Under the pieces are notes generated by a model. It saw only the letters and a list, made by a program, of their open reading frames with translations. It made no database searches and was not told where the DNA came from. 64,000 nucleotides of DNA from Amycolatopsis sacchari (GTDB lineage: Bacteria > Actinomycetota > Actinomycetes > Mycobacteriales > Pseudonocardiaceae), in NCBI RefSeq assembly GCF_900114035.1, contig NZ_FORP01000005.1:62001-126000 (forward strand). The letters run 5' to 3'. Positions 41,333 to 49,461 of this stretch are shown here, piece by piece. Made by a program: the position numbers and the translations under genes. Position 1 is the first letter of the stretch. Each line of letters opens with the position of its first letter.

Positions 41333-42406
41333 GTGACCACCAGCACCCGGGTGCGCACGGAGTTCCACCGGCTCACCGTCGCGGACGTCGAGCGGCTGTG
41401 TGACGACGCCGTGGCCGTCACCTTCGCCGTGCCGCCGGACCTGGCGGAGTCGTACGCGTTCCGCGCCGGCCAGTCGCTCACGCTGCGCCGCGCCGTCGAC
41501 GGGCGCGAGGAGCGCCGGTCGTACTCGATCTGCGCGCCGGAGGGCGCCGCGCCGCGGATCGGCGTGCGCGAGGTGCCGGGCGGGCTGTTCTCGTCGTGGC
41601 TGGTGCACGACGTGCGCCCGGGCGACGAGATCGAGGTCGCCACGCCCACCGGGAACTTCACCCCGCCGCCCGGCCCCGGCAGGCACGTGCTGATCGCCGC
41701 GGGTTCGGGGATCACGCCGGTGCTGTCGATCGCCGCGACCGTGCTGCGTGAGCCAGGTTCGACGGCGACGGTGTTCTACGGCAACCGGCGCACGGACTCG
41801 GTGATGTTCGCCGACGAGCTGGCCGATCTGAAGGACCGCTGGCCGTCCCGGCTGGAGCTGGTGCACGTGTTGTCGCGGGAGCCGCGTGAGGCCGAGCTGT
41901 TCACCGGGCGGCTGGACGCGGGCAAGCTCGAGGCGCTGCTCGCGCTCGTGCCGGCTTTCGAAGGCGTGGACCACTGGTGGCTGTGCGGCCCGTTCGGCAT
42001 GGTGACCGAGGCGCGGGAGCTGCTGCTGCGGTCGGGCGTGCCCGCCGCGCGCGTGCACCAGGAGCTGTTCTACGTCGACGACGTGCCGCCCGCCCCGGTC
42101 CGCCACGAGGACGGCCCGGTCGAGGGGGACACCAGCGAGGTCACGGTCGTGCTCGACGGCCGGTCCACCACGGCGGCCCTGCCCCGGGACGTGCCGATCC
42201 TGGACAGCGCGCAGCGCGTGCGGCCGGACCTGCCGTTCGCGTGCAAGGGCGGGGTCTGCGGCACCTGCCGGGCAAAGGTGACCAGCGGTGAGGCGGACAT
42301 GCGGCGCAACTTCGCGCTGGAGGAGTCCGAGGTGGCGGCCGGTTTCGTGCTGACCTGCCAGACCCTGCCCCGCTCCGCGGAACTCACCGTCGACTACGAC
42401 GCCTGA
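41333..42406 (+). CDS. paaE: Phenylacetyl-CoA epoxidase reductase component
   Basis: 357 aa. A FAD-binding domain (REERRSYSICA), NADP-binding domain (VLIAAGSGITPVLSIAATVL; WLCGPFGMV) and C-terminal plant-type 2Fe-2S domain with FACKGGVCGTCRAKVTSG plus a distal Cys in VLTCQTLP. It passes electrons from NADPH to PaaA. GTG at 41333, 3 bp after paaD. Last paa gene of this operon; no paaF, G, H or J follows. Confidence 0.95.
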   Translation: MTTSTRVRTEFHRLTVADVERLCDDAVAVTFAVPPDLAESYAFRAGQSLTLRRAVDGREERRSYSICAPEGAAPRIGVREVPGGLFSSWLVHDVRPGDEIEVATPTGNFTPPPGPGRHVLIAAGSGITPVLSIAATVLREPGSTATVFYGNRRTDSVMFADELADLKDRWPSRLELVHVLSREPREAELFTGRLDAGKLEALLALVPAFEGVDHWWLCGPFGMVTEARELLLRSGVPAARVHQELFYVDDVPPAPVRHEDGPVEGDTSEVTVVLDGRSTTAALPRDVPILDSAQRVRPDLPFACKGGVCGTCRAKVTSGEADMRRNFALEESEVAAGFVLTCQTLPRSAELTVDYDA

Positions 42407-42463
42407 GTCCGGAAACGGCGGCCCGGCCTCTGCGTGACAGAGTGCGTCACGAAGGAGGCAATC

Positions 42464-43492
42464 ATGGACTTCGACCGGCACTGTGCGGAGATCGTCGCCC
42501 AGACCGAGCTGCTCACGGGCGCGCTGGAGGGGGCGGACCTGCGGGCGCCCGTGCCGTCGTGCCCCGGCTGGAGCCTGGGCATGCTGCTGCGGCACATCGG
42601 CGGCGGGCACCGGTGGGCGACCGAGATGGTCCGCACCCGCGCCACCGGCTTCCTGCCGGACGACCAGATCCGCGACGTGGCGGGTGACGATTCCGGCCCG
42701 GTGCCCGCGGAATGGCTGCTGAGCGGCGCGAAGGAGTTCGCCGGGGCGTTGCGTGAGGCGGGCCCGGACACCGAGGTGTGGGCCGTCTTCCATTACCACA
42801 CCATGACGTTCTGGGCGCGCCGCTTCGCCAACGAGACGACGGTCCACCGCGCCGACGCGATGCTCGCCGCGGGCGTGCCGTTCTCCGTGGACCCGGCGAT
42901 GGCCCTGGAGGGGATCGAGGAGTGGCTGGAACTCGACGCGCTCCCCGAGCACTTCGACATCACGCCGGAGAAGCGGGATCTCCTCGGCCCCGGCCGCACC
43001 CTCGTCCTCGCGGCCACCGACGCGGACGCCGCGTGGTTCCTCGACCTCACCGGTGACGTGATCCAGTGGCGCCGCGGAGTCTCCCCGGCGGCGGTCACGG
43101 TGCGCGCGCCGCTGAAGGAGCTGGTCCTGCTGGTCTACCGCCGCGCGTCGCCCGCCGACGTGGAGGTCGAAGGGGACCGGGAGCTGCTCGACTTCTGGCT
43201 GTCCCACGTCGCGTTCGGCTGGTCCGCCCGCGCCAGTGCCGCGACCGTGTCGAGCAGGCCGGGGAACCGCTGCTCGAACTCGGCGCGGCGCAGGCGGACG
43301 TACGTGCCGTTCCCGGCGTCGCGCTGCACGATCAGGCCCGCCTCGCGCAGCGCGCGCCAGTGGTGCGTCTTCGTCGACTTCGCCACCGGCATCGGGAAGG
43401 ACGAGCACGCGCGTTCGGTGTCCGACGGGTCGGCCGCGAGCTCGGCGAGCACGGCCCGGCGGTGCGGGTCGGCGAGCGCGCGGAACACCTGA
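42464..43492 (+). CDS. Maleylpyruvate-isomerase-family (mycothiol-dependent fold) protein with readthrough C-terminus
   Basis: 342 aa from ATG 42464 (GAAGGAGG upstream). Residues 1-~245 are the DinB-like mycothiol-dependent isomerase fold: CPGWSLGMLLRHIGGGHRWA, FHYHTMTFWARRFANETTVH with conserved histidines, and a closing RELLDFWLSHVAFG. Homologues end there, but here no stop follows. The frame continues ~95 residues through the antisense strand of the arsR gene as a Ser/Arg-rich tail (SARASAATVSSRPGNR) with no domain character. A deletion has probably removed the native stop. An IR (GTGAC...GTCAC, 42434-42450) precedes the gene. The substrate is unknown. Confidence 0.75.
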   Translation: MDFDRHCAEIVAQTELLTGALEGADLRAPVPSCPGWSLGMLLRHIGGGHRWATEMVRTRATGFLPDDQIRDVAGDDSGPVPAEWLLSGAKEFAGALREAGPDTEVWAVFHYHTMTFWARRFANETTVHRADAMLAAGVPFSVDPAMALEGIEEWLELDALPEHFDITPEKRDLLGPGRTLVLAATDADAAWFLDLTGDVIQWRRGVSPAAVTVRAPLKELVLLVYRRASPADVEVEGDRELLDFWLSHVAFGWSARASAATVSSRPGNRCSNSARRRRTYVPFPASRCTIRPASRSARQWCVFVDFATGIGKDEHARSVSDGSAASSASTARRCGSASARNT

Positions 43493-43533
43493 CCGAGGTC
43501 GACCTCCGCCATCGGCGGCACGGGCAGGTCCAT
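43135..43533 (-). CDS. ArsR-family transcriptional regulator with readthrough C-terminus
   Basis: 132 aa from ATG 43533. Winged helix at residues 12-100 (VDLGQVFRALADPHRRAVLA, then SKSTKTHHW-type recognition seen as MPVAKSTKTHHWRALREAGL, and QRDAGNGTYVRLRR as wing). The family core ends near LDTVAALARADQP. The last ~25 residues (a run of serine and threonine) are antisense of the isomerase-family gene, so this gene too has lost its native stop. The 3' ends overlap by 358 bp. It is divergent from a HAD hydrolase, with repeated GGTAC sites between them. Confidence 0.8.
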   Translation of the reverse strand: MDLPVPPMAEVDLGQVFRALADPHRRAVLAELAADPSDTERACSSFPMPVAKSTKTHHWRALREAGLIVQRDAGNGTYVRLRRAEFEQRFPGLLDTVAALARADQPNATWDSQKSSSSRSPSTSTSAGDARR

Positions 43534-43598
43534 CTCGAACGGCTCCTCGCTCGGCTGCGGCTGGGGACAAGACCCATCGTAGGCGCGGCACGCGCTCA

Positions 43599-43630
43599 GG
43601 TACCGTCTAGGTACGAGAACTACCGTACCT
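43599..43630. promoter_or_regulatory. ArsR operator cluster
   Basis: Three GGTAC half-sites form two overlapping dyads: GTACC-GTCTA-GGTAC and AGGTACG-N8-CGTACCT (43609-43630). They lie between arsR and the HAD gene, 13 bp before the latter's start. Confidence 0.6.
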
Positions 43631-43642
43631 TCGGAGGCTGCC

Positions 43643-44305
43643 TTGCTGTGCGTGTTCGACGTCAACGAAACCCTGCTCGACCTGGCCGCGCTCGACGGGT
43701 TCTTCGCCCGCCTGACGGGGACCGCCGCAGCCAGGGCCGAGTGGTTCGACCTGATGATCCACAACGCGCTGACCCTGACCGCCGCGCGGCAGTACCGGCC
43801 GTTCGGCGAGATCGGCGGGGCGTGCCTGGAGGCCGTGGCGGGGCGGCACGGCGCCGACGTGACCCCCGACGACAAGCGTGAACTCGCCGAGGGGCTGGGT
43901 TCGCTGCCCGCGCACCCGGAAGCCGCACGCGCGATCGAACGCCTGCGGGACGCGGGGTTCGGCGTCGTCACGCTGACCAACTCCGTCGCCGAGGTCGCGG
44001 AGAGCCAGCTGCGGAACTCGGGGTTGCGGCCGCTCGTGAGTACCGCCTACTCGGTGGACAGCGTGCGTCTGCTCAAGCCCGCTCCTGAGTCGTACCGGTA
44101 CGTGCTCGAACGCGAGGGCGTCGAGGCCGCCGACGCGGTGCTGATCGCCGCGCACGACTGGGACATCGCGGGTGCCGCCGCCGCGGGCCTGAAGACGGCC
44201 TTCGTCTCCCGCGACGGCCGGGTGCCGCTCAGCGCGGCGGCTGCCCCCACGGTGTCCGGCGGTGACCTGGCGGAGGTCGTGACGCGGATCATCGGCTTGC
44301 CTTGA
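43643..44305 (+). CDS. HAD-superfamily hydrolase, type II haloacid-dehalogenase-like
   Basis: 220 aa. Motif I CVFDVNETLLDLAALDGFFA (nucleophile aspartate at residue 5), motif II TLTNS, motif III lysine in RLLKPAPESYRYVLE, motif IV LIAAHDWDIAGAAAAGL. The arrangement matches L-2-haloacid dehalogenases, although many members act on phosphates. TTG at 43643 with GGAGG 6 bp upstream. By position it is regulated by the divergent ArsR protein. Confidence 0.85.
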   Translation: MLCVFDVNETLLDLAALDGFFARLTGTAAARAEWFDLMIHNALTLTAARQYRPFGEIGGACLEAVAGRHGADVTPDDKRELAEGLGSLPAHPEAARAIERLRDAGFGVVTLTNSVAEVAESQLRNSGLRPLVSTAYSVDSVRLLKPAPESYRYVLEREGVEAADAVLIAAHDWDIAGAAAAGLKTAFVSRDGRVPLSAAAAPTVSGGDLAEVVTRIIGLP

Positions 44306-44327
44306 CGCGTGCGTCAACGTTTACGGT
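44297..44327 (+). promoter_or_regulatory. MerR-type promoter with 19-bp spacer
   Basis: TTGCCT (44297-44302), exactly 19 bp, then TACGGT (44322-44327). The spacer holds TTGACGC-GT-GCGTCAA, a perfect 7-2-7 palindrome starting at 44302. The long spacer is the hallmark of promoters that MerR proteins untwist. The merR ATG lies 7 nt after the -10, so the mRNA is probably leaderless. Confidence 0.7.
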
Positions 44328-44333
44328 CGGGTC

Positions 44334-44729
44334 ATGCGAATCGGTGAGCTGGCGAAGCGGGCCGGGACGACCACCCGGGCGCTGCGGTTCTACGAGTCCC
44401 AGGGGTTGCTGACGGCACCGCGGGCGGCGAACGGGTACCGGGAGTACGGTGAGGAGGAGTACCGGCTGGTCACCGAGATCCTCTCGCTGCAGGCGGCCGG
44501 GCTGAGCCTCGACGACACCCGGCCGTTCGTCGAGTGCCTGCGGGCGGGCCATCCCGCCGGTGACTCGTGCGCCGATTCCATCGAGGTCTACCAGCGCAAA
44601 CTCGACGAGGTGAACGCGTGCATCGAGCGCCTCACCGCCGTGCGGGCGGAGCTGCTGGACAAGCTGGCCCGTGCCCTGCCGCGCCAGGCGGGCCCGTGCA
44701 CCGTTCCCGACGATCCCGAGGAGTCCTGA
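44334..44729 (+). CDS. MerR-family regulator of the thioredoxin gene
   Basis: 131 aa. HTH at residues 1-40 (MRIGELAKRAGTTTRALRFY), a long dimerisation helix, and cysteines at FVECLRAG, GDSCADS, NACIERL and GPCTVPD. Several Cys residues in the effector region suggest sensing of thiol oxidants or a metal. It probably autoregulates through the palindrome within its 19-bp-spacer promoter. trxA starts 1 bp after its stop, so both are one transcript. Confidence 0.85.
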   Translation: MRIGELAKRAGTTTRALRFYESQGLLTAPRAANGYREYGEEEYRLVTEILSLQAAGLSLDDTRPFVECLRAGHPAGDSCADSIEVYQRKLDEVNACIERLTAVRAELLDKLARALPRQAGPCTVPDDPEES

Positions 44730-44730
44730 A

Positions 44731-45057
44731 ATGCTCACCGTCACCGACGCGACGTTCACCGAGGCGGTCCTGCGTGCCGACCGGCCCGTGCTGGTCGACT
44801 TCTGGGCGCAGTGGTGCCCGCCGTGCCACATGATCGCCCCGGTGCTGGAGGAGATCGCCGTGGAGCGCGCGGACTCGCTCCTGGTGTGCAAGCTCAACAG
44901 CGACGAGAACCCGCTGACGGCGCGCACCTACCAGATCATGTCGCTGCCGACGCTCCTCCTGTTCCGCGACGGCCAGCCGATCCGCTCCATCGTCGGCGCC
45001 CGGCCGAAGGGCAGGCTCCTCGCCGAACTGGACGAGGCGCTGGGGGTTCGGCTCTAA
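44731..45057 (+). CDS. trxA: Thioredoxin with WCPPC active site
   Basis: 108 aa thioredoxin fold. Active site FWAQWCPPCHMIAP (Cys31 and Cys34 region) has Pro in place of the usual Gly of WCGPC, which generally shifts redox potential. The cis-proline lies in IMSLPTLLLF and VGARPKGRLLAELDEAL closes the fold. ATG at 44731 follows GAGGAG in the end of merR. Cytoplasmic dithiol reductant, likely induced with its MerR regulator under thiol stress. Confidence 0.92.
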   Translation: MLTVTDATFTEAVLRADRPVLVDFWAQWCPPCHMIAPVLEEIAVERADSLLVCKLNSDENPLTARTYQIMSLPTLLLFRDGQPIRSIVGARPKGRLLAELDEALGVRL

Positions 45058-45482
45058 ACAGCCGTTCTCCGGTAGGTGAGCGTGAGGTCGTCCTCCCAGT
45101 CCTCGCCGTTCCGCGACATCCGGCCGCGCGTCGTGAGCGTCGTGCCGTCGTCGCTGAAGGTGCCCGTGAACTGCTGGGCGAGGTCCGGGTCTTCGCGCCG
45201 GAACTCCCACTTGCCGGGGCCCGCGCTCACCTCGTACACCCGGTGCACGCCGCGGGAGTCGAAGTAGTGCATCGCCAGGCGGCCGTCCGTCACCCCGATG
45301 ACCGCGACGGCGTCGGGGATCGCGGGGTGGTCGTAGTGCGCGCGCTGGATCAGGAACCGCTCGCCGTCGAGCCACTCGAACGTCGCCCGTCCCCTGATGT
45401 CCTCACCCGGCAGCAGGGGATGGGCGCCGTCGGTCTCCCACTCGCCGACGAGTGCGTTCAGGTGTCGCAGCTGGTCGTCCAT
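45054..45482 (-). CDS. DUF1579-like small beta-barrel protein
   Basis: 142 aa. The opening NALVGEWETDGAHPLLPGED, the middle FEWLDGERFLIQRAHYDHP and DGRLAMHYFDSRGVHRVYEV resemble lipocalin-like DUF1579 proteins that start with L-x-G-x-W. No enzymatic residues can be assigned. ATG at 45482 with GAGGAGGC upstream. The last 4 bp overlap the end of trxA convergently. Confidence 0.65.
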   Translation of the reverse strand: MDDQLRHLNALVGEWETDGAHPLLPGEDIRGRATFEWLDGERFLIQRAHYDHPAIPDAVAVIGVTDGRLAMHYFDSRGVHRVYEVSAGPGKWEFRREDPDLAQQFTGTFSDDGTTLTTRGRMSRNGEDWEDDLTLTYRRTAV

Positions 45483-45532
45483 GGTGCCTCCTCAAGGCGT
45501 CTACCTGAGGAGACCACAGCCGAGCCCGGAAC

Positions 45533-46525
45533 TCATCGCCCCAGCTCGACCAGGTGCTGCTCCGACATCGCCGCCTCGCCGGTCTCCACCGCACGCAGCC
45601 GTTCGAGCATCGCGGTGAGCAGCGGCACCGGCACACCCCGCGAAGCCGCCTCCGCGAGTACCGGGCCGTAGTGGTCGTGCACCTCCACCGGGCGGTGCCG
45701 CACCGCGATGTCCCGCCAGATGCCGCTGCGGTCCTTCGGCATCGTGCGCAGCCACGCCGTCAGCCGGTCCGTCGCGGCGTCCTGCGCCGTCGAGCCGGGG
45801 ACGTACGCCGCCGGGTCGAACTGGTCGAACGCCTCCAGCCGCCGCCCGCCGGCGAGCGCCACCGCCAGCACCTCCGCCGTGATCGCGTGCATCAACGGGC
45901 GGTGCCGGTCGATCAGCTCCGCCATCGGCGCGTCCGCGAGCGCCGTCGTCGTCAGCATCGCCCCGAAGCCCAGTTTCGCCCACAGGTAGCCCTCGACGTT
46001 GTCCGTCGCCTTCGCCGGGCCCCACGCCTGCAGGTCCGCGACGATCCGCTCCACCCGCTCCGAAATCCGCCCGTCCGGCTCACCCACGACGAGCGCGCCC
46101 TGCCCGCCGTCCCGGACCACGCCAGGCTCCACGACGTCCGCGAACAGGTTCACGAACGCGCCGACCGTCCTTTCCGGACCGACGACCGACGCGATCAGCC
46201 TTTCGTTGAGCCCGTTCTGCAGTGAAACCACGAAACCGTCGGACGCCAGCCGCGGCTCCAGCCACGACAGCACCCCCGCCGTCGCCTGCGCCTTCACCGC
46301 CAGCAGCACCCCGCGCAGCTCCGCCGGGGCCGCGTCCGGGACCACCGCCTCGATGCTCACCCGTGCGTCCCCGTCCGGGCCGCGCAGCACCAGTCCGTTC
46401 GACCGGATCGCCGCCACGTGCGCCTCGTCGGCGTCCACGATCAGCACCCGGTGCCCTGCCCGCGCCAGGTGGAACGCGAGCGTGCCACCGATCGCACCAC
46501 CACCGACGACCGTGTACTCAGCCAT
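45533..46525 (-). CDS. 2-dehydropantoate 2-reductase (PanE/ApbA) family protein
   Basis: 330 aa. N-terminal Rossmann motif YTVVGGGAIGGTLAFHLARA (residues 4-23), catalytic lysine in LLAVKAQATAG, SLQNGLNERLIASVVGPERT, and the C-terminal ApbA_C domain with the second lysine in YLWAKLGFGAM. The fold reduces 2-oxoacids with NADPH. Its place at the end of a catabolic operon suggests a substrate other than ketopantoate. It overlaps the SDR gene upstream by 8 bp. Confidence 0.85.
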   Translation of the reverse strand: MAEYTVVGGGAIGGTLAFHLARAGHRVLIVDADEAHVAAIRSNGLVLRGPDGDARVSIEAVVPDAAPAELRGVLLAVKAQATAGVLSWLEPRLASDGFVVSLQNGLNERLIASVVGPERTVGAFVNLFADVVEPGVVRDGGQGALVVGEPDGRISERVERIVADLQAWGPAKATDNVEGYLWAKLGFGAMLTTTALADAPMAELIDRHRPLMHAITAEVLAVALAGGRRLEAFDQFDPAAYVPGSTAQDAATDRLTAWLRTMPKDRSGIWRDIAVRHRPVEVHDHYGPVLAEAASRGVPVPLLTAMLERLRAVETGEAAMSEQHLVELGR

Positions 46526-47297
46526 GACTGTGTCCTCCCTGCTGCACGGCGGTCTGCCCGTCCCAGTGCAGCGGCAACGAGGGCGCGCCCGCGGTCGACC
46601 CACCGTCGACCCGCAGCACCGCACCCGTGATCCAGTTCGCGTGGTCCCCGGCGAGCCAGTACGCCGCCTCCGCGATGTCGGCCGGCAAACCCCGGCGCCC
46701 CAGCGGGTTCACCGAAACCGCCGCCGCGTACTCCTCGGTCACTGGGTTCGCCGGGCTGTCCACGGTGACGAAACCGGGGCTCACGGCGTTCACGCGGATA
46801 CCCGCCCCGCCCAGTTCCACCGCGCACGCCTTGGTCAGCATCTCCAGCGCCGCCTTGGACGTGGCGTAGTGCGCCGCGCCGGGGCGCGCCCGCGTCGCCG
46901 CACCGGAGGAGATGTTGACCACCGCACCCGGTCCGCCCTGCCGTCCAAAAGCGACAGTCGTGAGCATGGCCGCGCGTACGTTCACGTCCTGCACGCGGTC
47001 CCACGTCGCGGCCGTCATGTCCAGCAACGGGGTCGCGGGGTAGATGCCCGCCGCGTTCACCAGCACGTCGAGCTTTCCCGCCCGTGGCACCAGTTCCTCG
47101 GCGAACGCCGCCTCGGCGAGATCACCGGGCAGCTCGGACACGTCCACTCCGTGCTTCTCGCGCAGCCCGGTGGCCACCGAGGCCAGTTCGTCCGCGCGGT
47201 AGTCGGACAAGGTCAGCCGGCAGCCGTCCGCAGCGAACCGGTCCGCGATCGCGGCCCCGATCCCTCCGCCCGCTCCGGTGACGAGCACATGCCGCAC
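46518..47297 (-). CDS. Short-chain dehydrogenase/reductase (FabG-like)
   Basis: 259 aa. TGAGGGIG cofactor loop, NAAG, catalytic S-Y-K in NISSGAATRARPGAAHYATSK with S about residue 138, and the C-terminal VLRVDGGSTAG. The GTG at 47297 shares a base with the transporter's TAG. Part of the five-gene operon led by the AsnC-type regulator. It probably oxidises a secondary alcohol of the transported substrate. Confidence 0.87.
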   Translation of the reverse strand: MRHVLVTGAGGGIGAAIADRFAADGCRLTLSDYRADELASVATGLREKHGVDVSELPGDLAEAAFAEELVPRAGKLDVLVNAAGIYPATPLLDMTAATWDRVQDVNVRAAMLTTVAFGRQGGPGAVVNISSGAATRARPGAAHYATSKAALEMLTKACAVELGGAGIRVNAVSPGFVTVDSPANPVTEEYAAAVSVNPLGRRGLPADIAEAAYWLAGDHANWITGAVLRVDGGSTAGAPSLPLHWDGQTAVQQGGHSHG

Positions 47298-48577
47298 TAC
47301 AGCTCCTTCCCCTTGGTTTCGGGCATCGTGAGGTACACGGCTATGCCGATCACGGCGGCGACCGCGACGTCGACCCACACGAGCCCGCCGAAGTGGTGCG
47401 CGTTCATCCACGTCGTCACGTACGGCGCGGTGCCGCCGAACAGGGCGACCGACAACGCGTACGGCAGCCCGATCCCGGTGGTGCGCACCTCCGGCGGGAA
47501 CTGTTCGGCCATGATCACCGCGCAGTTCGCCGAGTAGCCGACGATCAGCACCAGCCCGATGATCTCGATGACCAGCACGCTCCAGAAACTGTTGCCCAGG
47601 AAGTGGAACGCGGGCCACGCGAACAGGAGGAACCCGGCGGCGAACGCGGTGAGCGTCGGCTTGCGGCCGATCCGGTCGGACAGCAGGCCGCCGAAGGGCA
47701 GCAGCACGAGGAACACGACCATCGCCAGGGTGTTGGCCAGCAACGCCTGGTTGAGCGGGATTCCCGTCGCCAGGTGGGCGTACGTCGGCATGTACGTGAC
47801 CCACACGTAGTAGATCAGCGTGCCCGCGATCGTGATGCCCGCGACGCGCAGGGCCGCGCCCGGGTGGTCACGCACCATCGCGACGAGCGGGTTCCGGCGC
47901 GGGCCGCGCTCGATCCGCTGGAACGCCTCGGTTTCGTGCACCGACCGGCGCAGCCAGAGCCCCACGAGCCCGAGCAGGCCGGCGATCGCGAACGCCAGAC
48001 GCCAGCCCCAGCCGTGCAGGTCGTCGGTGTCCAAAGTGGAATTCAGGATCGTGCCCAGCAGTGACGCGATGAGCGCACCGGCACCGACCGAAACCTGCTG
48101 CCACGACCCGGCGAACGCCCGGCGCCCGCGAGCCGCGGACTCGATCAGGAACGCGGACGACGAACCGAACTCGCCGCCCGCCGAGAACCCCTGCACGAGC
48201 CGCGCGAGCAGCAGCACCAGAGGCGCGAGCACCCCGATCTTCGCGTACGTGGGGCACACCGCGATGACCAGCGACGCGCCGGCCATCAGCGAGATGGTGA
48301 GCGTGAGGCCCTTCTTGCGGCCGTGCCGGTCGGCGTAGGCGCCGAGCACCGCGCCGCCGATGGGGCGCATGACGAAGCCGACGGCGAAGACGGCCAAAGT
48401 GGACAGCAGTGCCGTGGTTTCGTTGCCCTTGGCGAAGAACTGGTTCGCGAAGACCGGCGCGAACGTCGCGTAGACCGCCCAGTCGACCCATTCGACGGTG
48501 TTGCCGATGGCGCCCGCGACGATCGCCTTGCGCTGGTGGGTCGTCAACCGGTGGGTGGCGGGGGTCGTGACGGTCAT
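47297..48577 (-). CDS. MHS-family metabolite:proton symporter (MFS)
   Basis: 426 aa with 12 predicted transmembrane helices. Diagnostic sequences are GNTVEWVDWAVYATFAPVFA in helix 1, FVMRPIGGAVLGAYADRHGR in loop 2-3, and RLVQGFSAGGEFGSSSAFLI in helix 5. MHS carriers import small organic acids and related solutes (citrate, alpha-ketoglutarate, betaine, shikimate). ATG at 48577 overlaps the upstream hydrolase gene by 4 bp. Confidence 0.9.
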   Translation of the reverse strand: MTVTTPATHRLTTHQRKAIVAGAIGNTVEWVDWAVYATFAPVFANQFFAKGNETTALLSTLAVFAVGFVMRPIGGAVLGAYADRHGRKKGLTLTISLMAGASLVIAVCPTYAKIGVLAPLVLLLARLVQGFSAGGEFGSSSAFLIESAARGRRAFAGSWQQVSVGAGALIASLLGTILNSTLDTDDLHGWGWRLAFAIAGLLGLVGLWLRRSVHETEAFQRIERGPRRNPLVAMVRDHPGAALRVAGITIAGTLIYYVWVTYMPTYAHLATGIPLNQALLANTLAMVVFLVLLPFGGLLSDRIGRKPTLTAFAAGFLLFAWPAFHFLGNSFWSVLVIEIIGLVLIVGYSANCAVIMAEQFPPEVRTTGIGLPYALSVALFGGTAPYVTTWMNAHHFGGLVWVDVAVAAVIGIAVYLTMPETKGKEL

Positions 48578-49461
48578 GACGCCGCCAGCACGTGGTCGAC
48601 GATCTGCGCGTGCGTGGCGAACCAGACGCCTTCGTGGCCGGAGATGTACTCCAGCAGCTCGGTCAGCACGGCGATCCGCGAGCGGTGGCCGATGATGTGC
48701 GGGTGCATCGTCAGCTGGAAGATGCCGCCGTCGGCGTACGCACCGTCGAACTCGTCACGCCAGATCGACAGCACCCCGCGCGGTGGTGTGTACGGCCGCA
48801 GCGACGCGAAGCGGTCCATCATGAAATACGGGGCGTCGTCACGGATCCACTCCACGGGGAGCTCGACGATGCCGGTCGGTTCACCGTCGGCGAGCAGCTC
48901 GTAGCAGTCGTCGTCGGCCATCAGCGACGAGTCGTACCGCAGCCCCAGCTCGCGCGTGATCTTCAGCGTGTTCGCCGAGAAGTCCCACGAGGGCGTGCGG
49001 ATGCCGACGGGCCGGACACCGGTCAGGCTTTCCAGCGTGTCCGCGGCGCGGAACGCCAGCTCGCGCTCGTCCTGTTCGGACAGTGCCGTGTTGCGCTCGT
49101 GGATCCAGCCGTGCAGCGCGACTTCGTGTCCGGCATCCACATAGGACTTCGCCTCGCCCTCGTGCAGCAACGCCGACACAGCGGGCATGTAGAACGAGGC
49201 GGGCGCGGAGAACCGGTCGAGCAGCCGCAGGATGCGGGGCACGCCGACGCGGGCCCCGAACTCGCCCTGCGCGAGCTTGCCGGGCAGCACCTCGCCGTCC
49301 CGCAGCGCGGGCGTTTCGTGGTCGGAATCGAACGACAGCGCCACGGCCACCTTCGCGCCCCCGGGCCACGACGACGGCCGCAGCGGACGGCCCGCCCGCA
49401 CGTGCTCGACGTGCCCCCGCCACGTCGCCTCGTCCCACTGCCAAGGTTGTTGCTCGCTCAC
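48574..49461 (-). CDS. Polysaccharide-deacetylase-fold amide hydrolase (PuuE/cyclic-imidase type)
   Basis: 295 aa NodB-homology barrel. Metal and catalytic elements: ALSFDSDHETPALRDGE, VALHGWIHERNTALSEQDER, PVGIRTPSWDFSANTLKITR, and FQLTMHPHIIGHRSR. There is no signal peptide, and the sequence resembles cytoplasmic members acting on cyclic amides, such as PuuE allantoinase, imidases and HpPgdA-like proteins, more than cell-wall deacetylases. The operon (importer, SDR, PanE-like) supports an imported small amide or imide as substrate, by inference. GTG at 49461. Confidence 0.78.
   Translation of the reverse strand: MSEQQPWQWDEATWRGHVEHVRAGRPLRPSSWPGGAKVAVALSFDSDHETPALRDGEVLPGKLAQGEFGARVGVPRILRLLDRFSAPASFYMPAVSALLHEGEAKSYVDAGHEVALHGWIHERNTALSEQDERELAFRAADTLESLTGVRPVGIRTPSWDFSANTLKITRELGLRYDSSLMADDDCYELLADGEPTGIVELPVEWIRDDAPYFMMDRFASLRPYTPPRGVLSIWRDEFDGAYADGGIFQLTMHPHIIGHRSRIAVLTELLEYISGHEGVWFATHAQIVDHVLAAS

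Noticed and set aside
40550-43591. A 1013-codon minus-strand frame across paaC to the isomerase gene
   Set aside because: It mirrors real plus-strand genes with clear motifs (PaaC, PaaD, PaaE). The composition is typical of antisense readthrough in high-GC DNA.
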